A stretch of 64,000 nucleotides of DNA from an uncultured Opitutia bacterium. Its GTDB lineage: Bacteria > Verrucomicrobiota > Verrucomicrobiia > Opitutales > Opitutaceae. A program made the position numbers and the translations under genes. Location of the stretch: NCBI GenBank assembly GCA_903881475.1, contig CAIRTK010000081.1, positions 30,430 through 94,429 on the forward strand, in the 5' to 3' direction. The notes under the pieces are model-generated. The model did not search any database and was not told where the DNA came from. It was given only the letters and a program-made list of their open reading frames with translations. Below are positions 43,487 through 51,367 of the stretch, piece after piece (the first letter of the stretch is position 1; every line of letters begins with the position of its first letter).

Positions 43487-44404
43487 TCAATAAACCTCCG
43501 GGATAAAGATTTCCTCCGGGATCGGGCCTCGCGTGTAGTCGGAATGGTGCTCGCGCTTGGGCAGGGTGATCGGCTCATGCCCGACATCCTCGTACGCGAC
43601 CTGCGAGAGCAGGTGGTGGATGCAGTTGAGCCGCGCCCGCTTCTTGTCCACGGCCGGCACCACCCACCACGGCGCCTCGGGGATGTGCGTGCGCTGCAGC
43701 ATGACCTCCTTGGCTTTCGTATAGAGCTCCCAGCGCTTACGCGATTCTAGGTCCATCGGGCTCAGCTTCCACTGCTTGAGCGGATCGTTGATCCGGCAGC
43801 GAAAGCGGAATTCCTGCTCCTCGTCCGTGATGGAGAACCAGTACTTGATCAGCTGGATGCCGGAGCGGGCCAGCATCTTCTCAAACTCGGGCACGGTGCG
43901 GAAGAACTCCTCGTACTGCTCGTCGTTGCAGAAGCCCATCACGCGCTCGACGCCGGCGCGGTTGTACCAGCTGCGGTCGAACAGCACGATCTCGCCCGCC
44001 GCCGGCAGGTGCGCGATATACCGCTGGAAATACCACTGGGTCTTCTCGCGGTCGGTCGGCGCCGGGAGCGCCGCCACGCGGCAGACGCGGGGATTCAGCC
44101 GCTGGGTGATGCGCTTGATCACGCCGCCCTTGCCGGCGGCGTCCCGGCCCTCGAACACGATCACGATCCGGTGCCCGGTGGCCACGACCCAGTCATGCAG
44201 CTTCACGAGTTCGCCCTGGAGCCGGAAGAGCTCGCGGAAATAGGTGAGGCGCGCGGCCCGCTCGGCGTGCTTGGCCGGGCCGGCGGGGTCGAGCGGATCC
44301 CAGTCCTCGCGCTCCATTTCCAGCTCCTCGTCGTAATCATCAATCAGTTCGCGCTGGATGCGCTGGAGGAGGAGGGCGTCGGGAGTGGGCTCGGAATGGG
44401 CCAT
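43487..44404 (-). CDS. ppk2: polyphosphate kinase 2 (PPK2)
   Basis: 305 residues, single PPK2 domain. Walker A is VIVFEGRDAAGKGGVIKRIT at about 80-98, Walker B is EIVLFDRSWYNRAGVERVMG, and the lid arginines lie in EFRFRCRINDPLKQWKLS. PWWVVPAVDKKRARLNCIHH is also typical. Class I PPK2 enzymes transfer phosphate between polyphosphate and nucleotides, usually making ATP or GTP from NDP. It is convergent with the cassette array and has no obvious operon partners. Confidence 0.95.
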   Translation of the reverse strand: MAHSEPTPDALLLQRIQRELIDDYDEELEMEREDWDPLDPAGPAKHAERAARLTYFRELFRLQGELVKLHDWVVATGHRIVIVFEGRDAAGKGGVIKRITQRLNPRVCRVAALPAPTDREKTQWYFQRYIAHLPAAGEIVLFDRSWYNRAGVERVMGFCNDEQYEEFFRTVPEFEKMLARSGIQLIKYWFSITDEEQEFRFRCRINDPLKQWKLSPMDLESRKRWELYTKAKEVMLQRTHIPEAPWWVVPAVDKKRARLNCIHHLLSQVAYEDVGHEPITLPKREHHSDYTRGPIPEEIFIPEVY

Positions 44405-44581
44405 GGTGGAGGAGGGGAGAGGAGTGATGGAACCGGCTCGAATGCAAGGCCGGCCGGCTTGAAGCGGTCAAGCGACGAAGCAGCCGGGCTGCCCCCTAGA
44501 CGGTAGGAAGAGTCAAATGTAACACAAATGACATAATCGGCGTACCAGGCGTCGGGAGCTACGACAAGGCAGCCGGAAGGT

Positions 44582-44777
44582 TCACCACGAAGTGCGCGAA
44601 GAGCACGAAGATCGATCCCCAAGCCAGGAAATTTAACCACGGATTACGCGGATACCACGGATGGATTCCCGGACTCCGGATTCCTTTTCCCGGCCCGAGG
44701 GTGTTATCCAGATCGAATCCGTGAAATCCGTGGTTAAAACGCCGGACTTCGCGACCTTCGTGTTCCTCGTGGTAAAA
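44582..44777. repeat. composite CCACGAAG / CCACGGAT palindrome, copy 1
   Basis: Outer arms: ACCACGAAG, TGCGCGAAG, AGCACGAAG (44582-44613) and CTTCGCGAC, CTTCGTGTT, CCTCGTGGT (44747-44776). Inner arms: AACCACGGATTACGCGGATA, CCACGGAT (44634-44665) and AATCCGTGA, AATCCGTGGTT (44716-44737). One palindrome therefore sits inside another. The same arrangement occurs at 49327-49535. It fills most of the ppk2-kdgK spacer; the remaining part (44405-44581) shows no feature I can name. Confidence 0.85.
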
Positions 44778-44790
44778 GTCAGGCCTGAGC

Positions 44791-45888
44791 TCAGCGCACC
44801 ACCCGCGCGCCGCGGCCGGCGATCTGCTTCTCGACTTCCTTGCGCGTGGCCATCGAGGTGTCGCCGGGCGTGGTCGAGGCGAGCGCGCCGTGGGCGGCAC
44901 CGTAATCGACGGCCTGCTGGGCGTCGTTGAACTGGAGGAAGCCAAACTGCAGGCCAGACGCGAAGCTGTCGCCGCCGCCGACGCGGTCCAGGATCTCGAG
45001 CTCGGGATACGGGCGGCTCTCGTGGAACTTGCCGTCGTGCCAGAGGATCGCGCTCCAGTCGTTCTTTGTCGCAGTGATGACGCGGCGGAGCGTGGTGGCG
45101 GCAACCTTAAAGTTAGGGAACTCCTTCACGGCGGTCTCGATCATCTGCTTGAAGGCGGCGGTCTCGATGTGGCTGAGGTGGCTGTCGGCGCCCTTGACCG
45201 CAAAGCCGAGCGACGCGGTGAAGTCCTCCTCGTTGCCGATCATGACATCGACGTACTGCGCAATCTCGCGGTTGACCTCCTGGGCCTTTTTCAGGCCGCC
45301 GATGGTCTTCCAGAGCGAGGGACGGTAGTTGAGATCGTAGCTGACGATGGTGCCATGTTTCTTGGCGGCCTTGACCGCCTCGACGGTGAGGGCGGCGGTG
45401 GTCTCCGAGAGTGCGGCAAAAATCCCGCCGGTGTGGAACCAGCGGACACCGAGCTGGCCGAAAATATGCTGCCAGTCGAAATCGCCGGGCTTGAGCTGCG
45501 AGGCGGCGGTGTTGCCGCGGTCGGGGTTGCCGACGGCGCCGCGCACGCCGAAGCCGCGCTCGGTGAAGTTGAGGCCGTTGCGGACGGTCCGGCCGATGCC
45601 GTCGTCCTCGCGCCACTGGATGAAATCGGTGGCGACGCCGCCCTGCATGATGAAGTCCTCGACGAGGTGGCCGACCTCGTTGTCAACGAAGGCGGTGCAG
45701 ACGGCGGTCTTCAGGCCGAAGCATTTGCGGAGGCCGCGCGACGTATTGTACTCGCCGCCGCCCTCCCAGACCTTGAATTCGCGGGCAGTGCGGATGCGGC
45801 CCTCGCCGGGGTCGAGGCGGAGCATGACCTCGCCAAGCGAGAGTTGGTCAAAGGCGCAGGACGAGGCAGGCTTGAGGGGAAGGCTCAT
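44791..45888 (-). CDS. kdgK: 2-keto-3-deoxygluconate kinase-like PfkB family sugar kinase
   Basis: 365 residues. PfkB/ribokinase fold: the N-terminal substrate region is SLGEVMLRLDPGEGRIRTAR with FKVWEGGGEYNTSRGLRKCF, and the C-terminal anion hole/catalytic base motif is LDRVGGGDSFASGLQFGF. The N-terminus and the YDLNYRPSLW segment are those of KDG kinases, which phosphorylate 2-keto-3-deoxygluconate from uronate or pectin breakdown. No aldolase or uronate genes are adjacent, so exact sugar specificity is inferred from similarity. Confidence 0.87.
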   Translation of the reverse strand: MSLPLKPASSCAFDQLSLGEVMLRLDPGEGRIRTAREFKVWEGGGEYNTSRGLRKCFGLKTAVCTAFVDNEVGHLVEDFIMQGGVATDFIQWREDDGIGRTVRNGLNFTERGFGVRGAVGNPDRGNTAASQLKPGDFDWQHIFGQLGVRWFHTGGIFAALSETTAALTVEAVKAAKKHGTIVSYDLNYRPSLWKTIGGLKKAQEVNREIAQYVDVMIGNEEDFTASLGFAVKGADSHLSHIETAAFKQMIETAVKEFPNFKVAATTLRRVITATKNDWSAILWHDGKFHESRPYPELEILDRVGGGDSFASGLQFGFLQFNDAQQAVDYGAAHGALASTTPGDTSMATRKEVEKQIAGRGARVVR

Positions 45889-45985
45889 GGCGGGAAAGCG
45901 AAGGCCAGCACTTCAAAACCACGCGGGCGGAAATGGAAGCTCTTTATATTGCACGGACAATGCGACGTCAGCCAACGACGCTTGG

Positions 45986-46051
45986 AGTAGGGCGGGTCTC
46001 CGACCCGCCTTCGAGGGACTCAAGCGGCGGGTCAAAGACACCGCCCTACTT
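45986..46051. repeat. GTAGGGCGGGTC palindromic element (type D)
   Basis: The left arm is AGTAGGGCGGGTCTCCGACC then CGCC (45986-46008). The right arm is GGCGGGTCAAAGACACCGCC then CTACT (46026-46051). Ends (GTAGGGCG) match the copy A/B/C elements, but the interior has GGGTC instead of TTATCCCTAA. Each arm has its own small hairpin. It lies between the divergent kdgK and the GlcD-like gene. Confidence 0.8.
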
Positions 46052-46136
46052 CGAACCTCTCTTCATCGCGTACAAGTGATCTGGTGCGTTTTATCAGATT
46101 GAAGCGCAGCCGGCCCTCCGCTGACGTGGAACCGTC

Positions 46137-47573
46137 ATGCCGTCATTTCGCTCGGTCACCCTTCAACTCAAGCGCCGGCTCGGCGCCAAGGTCGTGCTGA
46201 CGGATCCGGCCGCAGTCTTTGCGGCGTCATTCGACAGCAGCAAGGTCTCGTTTCCGCCGCTGGCGGTGATCAAGCCGCGGAAGGAGGCGGACATCGGCGT
46301 GGTGCTCGCGCTGGCGAACCGCCACCGCGTGCCGGTCACGGTCCGTGGCCGGGGCACGACGCTCACGGGCTCGGCAGCGCCGGTGCGCGGCGGCTGGGTG
46401 ATCGACATGCTGGCGCTCAACCGCATCGCGATCGACCCGGAGGCGGGCATGGCCCACGTGCAGTGCGGGGCGAAGGTCGCGGACATCCAGCGGGCCGCGG
46501 AGGCGAAGGGCTGGTTTTATCCGCCCGATCCGTCGTCGAAGGACTACTGCACCATCGGCGGCAACATCGCCTGCAACGCCGGCGGCATGCACGGCGGCAA
46601 GTACGGTGTGACGCGGGACTTCATCATTGCGCTGCGCGGCTTCCTGGCGTCGGGCGAGTACGTGGAGTGGGGGACGGCGACCAAGAAATTCTCCGCGGGC
46701 TTCAACCTGCGCGACCTGTGGATCGGGAGCGAAGGCATGCTCGGCGTCGTGACGGGCGCCGTGCTGAAACTCATCCCGCAGCCCGCGGCGCGGTGGACGC
46801 TGCTCACGTCCTACCGCGATGGGACGGCGGCGATGCGGGCGGTGCTGGCGCTCTTCCGGCAGCGAGTGCAGCCGGCGATCTGCGAATTTCTCGACCGCGA
46901 GAGCGTGCAGTGCGCCGAGCGGGCGACCCAGACGACGGTGTTTCCCGGGCAGGCGGGCCGGCCGGTGATCCTGCTTGAGCTGGCAGGCGGCGTGGCAGAG
47001 TTGCGCGAGCTGAAGCCGCTGGTGCTGGCGTGGGCCACGCAGCATGCCGCGGGCTTTCGGGTGGCCCGGAGCCGCGCCGAGGCGGAAACCCTCTGGGCGG
47101 TGCGTCGGAAATGCTCGGGCGCGATGTTCGAGCTGGGCGATGCGAAGCTCAACGAGGACATCGTCGTGCCGATGCGCAGCTACCTTAAGTTTATCCGTTT
47201 CCTAGCCGGGCTGAAGCGCCGTTCCGGCCTGTCGATTCCGACCTTCGGGCACTTGGCCGACGGCAACCTGCACGTTAACATCATGTACCACCGGGCGAAC
47301 CGTGCCGAGGTGCGGGCGGCGGAGGCGGCCGTGAACGAGCTGATGCGCACGGTGGTGGCGCTCGGCGGCGCAATCTCCGGGGAGCACGGCATCGGGCTGG
47401 CGAAGACGCCGTTCCTCCGCGTGCAGCACCGTGCGGCACAGGTGAAGGCGATGCAGGCGGTGAAGCAGGCGCTCGATCCCCGCGGCATCCTGAATCCCGG
47501 AAAAATGTTCGAGCCCGTCCGCATTTGGAAATACCCCAAGATGACGATCCACCTGCCGTGGGATCATAAGTGA
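46137..47573 (+). CDS. FAD-linked oxidase (GlcD / D-lactate dehydrogenase type)
   Basis: 478 residues. The N-terminal PCMH FAD domain has PVTVRGRGTTLTGSAAPVRG and CTIGGNIACNAGGMHGGKYG. The C-terminal FAD-linked oxidase domain has PTFGHLADGNLHVNIMYH and GGAISGEHGIGLAKTPFLRV. This family oxidises 2-hydroxy acids such as glycolate or D-lactate and passes electrons to the respiratory chain. No GlcE/GlcF partners are adjacent, which favours a stand-alone D-2-hydroxyacid dehydrogenase. The 43 bases after the stop contain half of a GCGGAAGCGCGGA repeat. Confidence 0.9.
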   Translation: MPSFRSVTLQLKRRLGAKVVLTDPAAVFAASFDSSKVSFPPLAVIKPRKEADIGVVLALANRHRVPVTVRGRGTTLTGSAAPVRGGWVIDMLALNRIAIDPEAGMAHVQCGAKVADIQRAAEAKGWFYPPDPSSKDYCTIGGNIACNAGGMHGGKYGVTRDFIIALRGFLASGEYVEWGTATKKFSAGFNLRDLWIGSEGMLGVVTGAVLKLIPQPAARWTLLTSYRDGTAAMRAVLALFRQRVQPAICEFLDRESVQCAERATQTTVFPGQAGRPVILLELAGGVAELRELKPLVLAWATQHAAGFRVARSRAEAETLWAVRRKCSGAMFELGDAKLNEDIVVPMRSYLKFIRFLAGLKRRSGLSIPTFGHLADGNLHVNIMYHRANRAEVRAAEAAVNELMRTVVALGGAISGEHGIGLAKTPFLRVQHRAAQVKAMQAVKQALDPRGILNPGKMFEPVRIWKYPKMTIHLPWDHK

Positions 47574-47673
47574 AATCGCGGAAGCGCGGAGGAGCGGAAG
47601 CGCGGAAAAATCGAGAATGGCTTTCGTGTCTCAGTCCTTGCGCGCACCGGTGATAAAATCCATTACCCCTTCC

Positions 47674-48873
47674 ATGCCCTGTCCAATCCCCAGCGGCCTT
47701 TTTCTCGCCGTGCTACTCCTTGGCTCTTCCCTGTGGGGAGCGATGGAGCCGACGTCGCTGTCCTACGCGCGGGCGGAATTTGTCGTCCCTCCGGCGGTGA
47801 TCGTGGCGCATCACCGCGATCGCATTTTTGTCGGGCCGGGCACCACGCAGCTGCCCAACGGCGATCTCCTCATGCTCGCTCCGTGGGGCTGGGCGCCGGA
47901 GACTCCCGCCGAACCGCGGGGCTTTTATCCCTTGCCGCACCTTTACCGGAGTTCCGATCATGGCCGCACGTGGCGGGCGGCGGAGCGGATCGCGATGGAT
48001 TGGAGTCTCACGGGCACGATCAATTACGGCGGGTTTTCCTTCCTGCGGCTGAAGGATGGCCGGCTCGCCCTGGCGGGGCATCGCTATGTGCCCGACAACA
48101 AGGGCGGAGGGTTGCCGGTCATCTCGTTTTCCGCCGATAACGGCGCAACCTGGACCCCGGCGCGCATCGTGGGCCGGGAAGTCGCGCCCGACGACGGCTG
48201 GTATCTCATGAATGACCGCCTGAAGCAGCTCAGCACCGGCCGGTTGCTGCTCCCGGTGGCGCATGCCGTGCCGGGCAGCGGTTCAGAAGGCGATCTGGCG
48301 GAGTCCGGGTGTTTCTATAGCGACGACGCCGGAGTGACTTGGAAACAGTCCAAGCTCGTGCGGCCGACGGGTGCTTTGCGCGGCATGGCGGAGCCCTGCG
48401 TGGCTGAACTGCCCGGCGGCCGCGTCCTCATGCTCGCACGTTCGGGCACGGGGTACCTGGTGGAATCATGGTCGGAGGACGGCGGGATCACGTGGTCGCC
48501 GCCGCAGAACACCGCGCAGCCGTCGGCCTGCACCTCGCTCACGCTGCAGACACTCCCGGACGGCCGCCTGATTGTCTTCTATAACCACGCCAGGGCGGAT
48601 GGCCCCGGCAGCCTCTTTCCTCGCTGCCCGCTGGTTTATGCCGTATCCGCCGATGGGAAAACCTGGGGCGCGCCGGTGATCGTCGATGACGAGGGCTGGA
48701 ATCCCGACGAGCCGACCCGCGAGAACATCTATCCGTCGATCTGCTTCCTGGACGACGGCATGCTGGTCGTCTGGTCGTCCCATTTCTCCACGGCCGGCCG
48801 CGGCCGCCGCACGCCGGAGCAAAACCTGGTCGGCGGCGGCAAGCGTGCCGTGCTCACATATCCCGCGAAATAG
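47674..48873 (+). CDS. exported sialidase-like (BNR/Asp-box) protein
   Basis: 399 residues from the ATG at 47674, chosen because it starts the signal peptide (IPSGLFLAVLLLGSSLWGA); a start at 47617 would add 19 residues. Four Asp boxes are visible: SSDHGRTW, SADNGATW, SDDAGVTW and SEDGGITW, with a weaker SADGKTW. They mark a six-bladed propeller. Such proteins in Verrucomicrobiota and Planctomycetota are often exo-alpha-sialidase-like with unproven substrates; polysaccharide or glycan breakdown is likely. The acetyltransferase gene follows 16 bases after the stop. Confidence 0.85.
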   Translation: MPCPIPSGLFLAVLLLGSSLWGAMEPTSLSYARAEFVVPPAVIVAHHRDRIFVGPGTTQLPNGDLLMLAPWGWAPETPAEPRGFYPLPHLYRSSDHGRTWRAAERIAMDWSLTGTINYGGFSFLRLKDGRLALAGHRYVPDNKGGGLPVISFSADNGATWTPARIVGREVAPDDGWYLMNDRLKQLSTGRLLLPVAHAVPGSGSEGDLAESGCFYSDDAGVTWKQSKLVRPTGALRGMAEPCVAELPGGRVLMLARSGTGYLVESWSEDGGITWSPPQNTAQPSACTSLTLQTLPDGRLIVFYNHARADGPGSLFPRCPLVYAVSADGKTWGAPVIVDDEGWNPDEPTRENIYPSICFLDDGMLVVWSSHFSTAGRGRRTPEQNLVGGGKRAVLTYPAK

Positions 48874-48889
48874 CCCCATCTCTCGAGCC

Positions 48890-49315
48890 ATGCCCGCTGC
48901 CATGCAAATCCGTCCCTACCGTCCCGCCGACGAGGCCGCCGTGATCGCGCTGTGGCGCGAGTGCGGACTCGTGCGCTGGAGCGACCCGCAGAAGGACATT
49001 ACCCGCAAGCTGAAGGTGAATCCCGAATGGTTCCTCGTGGGGGAGATCGACGGGCAGGTGATGGCGACCTGCATGGTGGGTTACGAGGGCCACCGGGCAT
49101 GGATCAACCTGCTCGGAGTGGCGCCGGCGCACCAGCGCGGCGGTTATGGCCGGGCGCTGGTGGCGGAGGCCGAGCGGCTGATGCGGACGGTGGGCTGCGC
49201 GAAGATCAACCTGCAGGTGCTCTCCACCAACGCCAAGGTGATCGCGTTCTACGAGCGGCTGGGCTTTGCGACCGACCACGTGGTCAGCATGGGCAAACGA
49301 CTGGAGTCGGGCTGA
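48890..49315 (+). CDS. GNAT acetyltransferase, YpeA-like
   Basis: 141 residues from the ATG at 48890 (138 if from 48902); the open frame extends upstream into the sialidase gene in another frame. The sequence follows the YpeA group: PYRPADEAAVIALWRECGLV, WSDPQKDITRKLKVNPEWFL, GYEGHRAWINLLGVAPAHQR, GGYGRALV (acetyl-CoA loop) and INLQVLSTNAKVIAFYERLG. Substrate unknown. It is unrelated in sequence to the cassette GNAT at 41.6 kb. Confidence 0.9.
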   Translation: MPAAMQIRPYRPADEAAVIALWRECGLVRWSDPQKDITRKLKVNPEWFLVGEIDGQVMATCMVGYEGHRAWINLLGVAPAHQRGGYGRALVAEAERLMRTVGCAKINLQVLSTNAKVIAFYERLGFATDHVVSMGKRLESG

Positions 49316-49326
49316 AGCGGCCTGAT

Positions 49327-49535
49327 TTTTACCACGAAGGGCACGAAGCACACGAAGGCCGGTCTCCGGATCCGGAATTTTTGCCCACGGATTACACGGA
49401 TTCGATCAGGATAAAACCCAGACTGGGAATCACGGTCCAGATTCCGTGAATGGATCCGTGGTCTCCGTGCATTCCGTGATCAAAATTTCGAGCTTGGGGT
49501 TCGATCTTCGTGAGCTTCGTGCCCTTCGTGGTTAA
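49327..49535. repeat. composite CCACGAAG / CCACGGAT palindrome, copy 2
   Basis: Outer arms: ACCACGAAGGGCACGAAG, CACACGAAGG (49330-49358) and ATCTTCGTGAGCTTCGTG, CCCTTCGTGGT (49503-49531). Inner arms: CCACGGATTACACGGATTCG (49385-49404) and ATTCCGTGAATGGATCCGTG, GTCTCCGTGCATTCCGTG (49441-49479). Same nested order as at 44582-44777. It separates the convergent GNAT and MFS genes. Confidence 0.85.
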
Positions 49536-49545
49536 TTGACCGCGA

Positions 49546-51003
49546 TCACGCCGGTTTGGCGTCGCCCTCGTCGGGCTCGGTGGCGCGGTTGCTCACGTTG
49601 TTGCCGTCGTCGCGGTGCAGGCTCCAGAAGGTGACCGAGGAGATTATCGTGATGAGGCCCATGGTGAAGTAGGCCTTGTGCAGCGCGGGGATTGTCTGCG
49701 CCGGGTCGGTCTGGTCGACGTGCCCGAGAAACCAGGCGGCAAGCAGCGAGGCGAAGGCGACGCCGAAGCTGAGTGACATCTGCTGGCCGGTGCTGGAAAT
49801 GCTGCTGGCCTTGCTGGCGTCGCGGTTGGTGACGTCGGCGTACACCAGCGAATTCATGCTGGTGAACTGGAGTGACGAGAAGAAGCCCTGCACGAAGCTC
49901 AGCAGCAGGATATGCCAGACCGGCGTGCCGGGCCCGACTTGGGTGAAGCACATGATCGTGACCCCGAGCAGGACGGTATTGGAGATCAGGACCTGGCGGT
50001 AGCCGAACCGCGCGAGGAGCGGGCGGCTGATGATCTTCATGCCGATGGCCGCCGCGGCCGTCGGCATCGTCAGCAGGCCGGCCTGCCAGGGCAGGTAGCC
50101 CAGGCCGATTTGATAGAGCAGCGGCAGCAGGAACGGCATGCCGCCGATGCCGATGCGGGTCACGAAGCCGCCGATGACGGACAGGCGGAAGGTGCGGATT
50201 TTGAACAGGCCGAGGGCGAGCAGGGGGGCCGCGACGCGCCGCGTATGCCAGCCGTAGACGGCGAGCAACATGGCGGACGCGGCCAGCATCAGGCCGATGG
50301 CGGAGACCGGCAGGGTGTGCTCGCCGAAGATCTCCAGCACATAGGACAGCAGCGCGATGCCGGCCCCGAAGAGCACAAACCCGAGGCGGTCGAGCGGCGG
50401 GGTGTTCGGCTCGAGGAAATTGGGCATATGCCGGCGCACCAGCAGCAGCCCGAGCAGGCCGAAGGGCAGGTTGATGAAGAAAATCACCCGCCAGTGCAGC
50501 CAGTGGACGATCAGCCCGCCCACAAAGGGCCCGAGGAGCGGGCCGATCAGGGCGGGCACCACGACGTAATTCATCGCGGCGAGCATTTCCGAGCGGGGAA
50601 ACGTCCGGACCAGAGCCAGCCGGCCGACCGGGGTCATCATCGCGCCCCCGATGCCCTGCAGCACGCGCGAGGCGACGAGCATGGGCACGTTGACCGCGAT
50701 GCCGCAAAAGAACGAACCGACCATGAACAGCGCGATAGCCAGGGCGAACACGCGCCGGGTGCCGAACCGGTCCGCCATCCAGCCGCTGATCGGGATGAAC
50801 ACGGCGAGGCTCAGCGTGTAGCTCGTGAGCACGGCCTTCAGACTGAGCGGCAGCACGTCCAGGTTCTGCGCCATGGTGGGCACGGCGGTGTTCACGATCG
50901 TCGCATCCAGGTTCTCCATGAACAGGGCGACGGCCACGAGCCACGGGAGATAGCGCTTCGTCTCGGCGGAGAAGCTTATCTCGGGCGCGGTGGCGGCAGG
51001 CAT
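49546..51003 (-). CDS. DHA2 family MFS multidrug exporter (HsrA/MdtD-like)
   Basis: 485 residues from the ATG at 51003; the frame is open upstream into a repeat region. About 14 helices. Signatures are FMENLDATIVNTAVPTMAQN in TM1, RVLQGIGGAMMTPVGRLALV, and motif C as GPLLGPFVGGLIVHWLHWRV. It is closer to the MdtD/HsrA group than the 7.3-8.9 kb pump and has no adaptor gene beside it, so it may work alone. Confidence 0.92.
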   Translation of the reverse strand: MPAATAPEISFSAETKRYLPWLVAVALFMENLDATIVNTAVPTMAQNLDVLPLSLKAVLTSYTLSLAVFIPISGWMADRFGTRRVFALAIALFMVGSFFCGIAVNVPMLVASRVLQGIGGAMMTPVGRLALVRTFPRSEMLAAMNYVVVPALIGPLLGPFVGGLIVHWLHWRVIFFINLPFGLLGLLLVRRHMPNFLEPNTPPLDRLGFVLFGAGIALLSYVLEIFGEHTLPVSAIGLMLAASAMLLAVYGWHTRRVAAPLLALGLFKIRTFRLSVIGGFVTRIGIGGMPFLLPLLYQIGLGYLPWQAGLLTMPTAAAAIGMKIISRPLLARFGYRQVLISNTVLLGVTIMCFTQVGPGTPVWHILLLSFVQGFFSSLQFTSMNSLVYADVTNRDASKASSISSTGQQMSLSFGVAFASLLAAWFLGHVDQTDPAQTIPALHKAYFTMGLITIISSVTFWSLHRDDGNNVSNRATEPDEGDAKPA

Positions 51004-51095
51004 GGTCTGGCACCGGTAGCGAGCCCGGCCGACTTGGCAACCCCGACTTTCGTGGTTCCCGTTGCAAGGCGGGATCGCCGAACCCCGCCGCTTTG

Positions 51096-51180
51096 GAAGG
51101 TAGGGCGCGTTATCCTTAACGCGTCGGTTGGACCCCGTCGGAGCCAAACGCGGCGGAATGGGCATCATTCGCCCTATATT
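51096..51180. repeat. GTAGGGCG palindromic element, copy C (degraded)
   Basis: The left arm GAAGGTAGGGCGCGTTATCC (51096-51115) is close to copy A. The right arm (51152-51180) has decayed: GGCGGAATGGGCATCATTCG then CCCTATATT. It lies in the 364-base MFS-smc spacer, 30 bases before a perfect hairpin. Confidence 0.75.
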
Positions 51181-51206
51181 TCCGTCCCGCCCCGTGGGTC
51201 GCAAAG

Positions 51207-51262
51207 GTAGCGCCGGCATCCGGCCTGCATCAGATCCCGAGCAGGCCGGATGCCGGCGCTAC
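51207..51262. repeat. perfect 22-bp inverted repeat upstream of smc
   Basis: GTAGCGCCGGCATCCGGCCT GC (51207-51228) and its exact inverse complement (51241-51262) surround a 12-base loop. It lies 106 bases ahead of the smc start. No T-run follows, so it is more likely a mobile palindromic repeat than a terminator, but it could affect the smc leader. Confidence 0.85.
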
Positions 51263-51367
51263 TCATTCGCTGCGGTGGAGGCCGGCGGGCCGGTTTGCGA
51301 GCGAAAAACAGGGCTCTCACTTTCCGTTTGCCCGCGCTCGCGCCGACCGCTCACACTCCCCGCTTTC

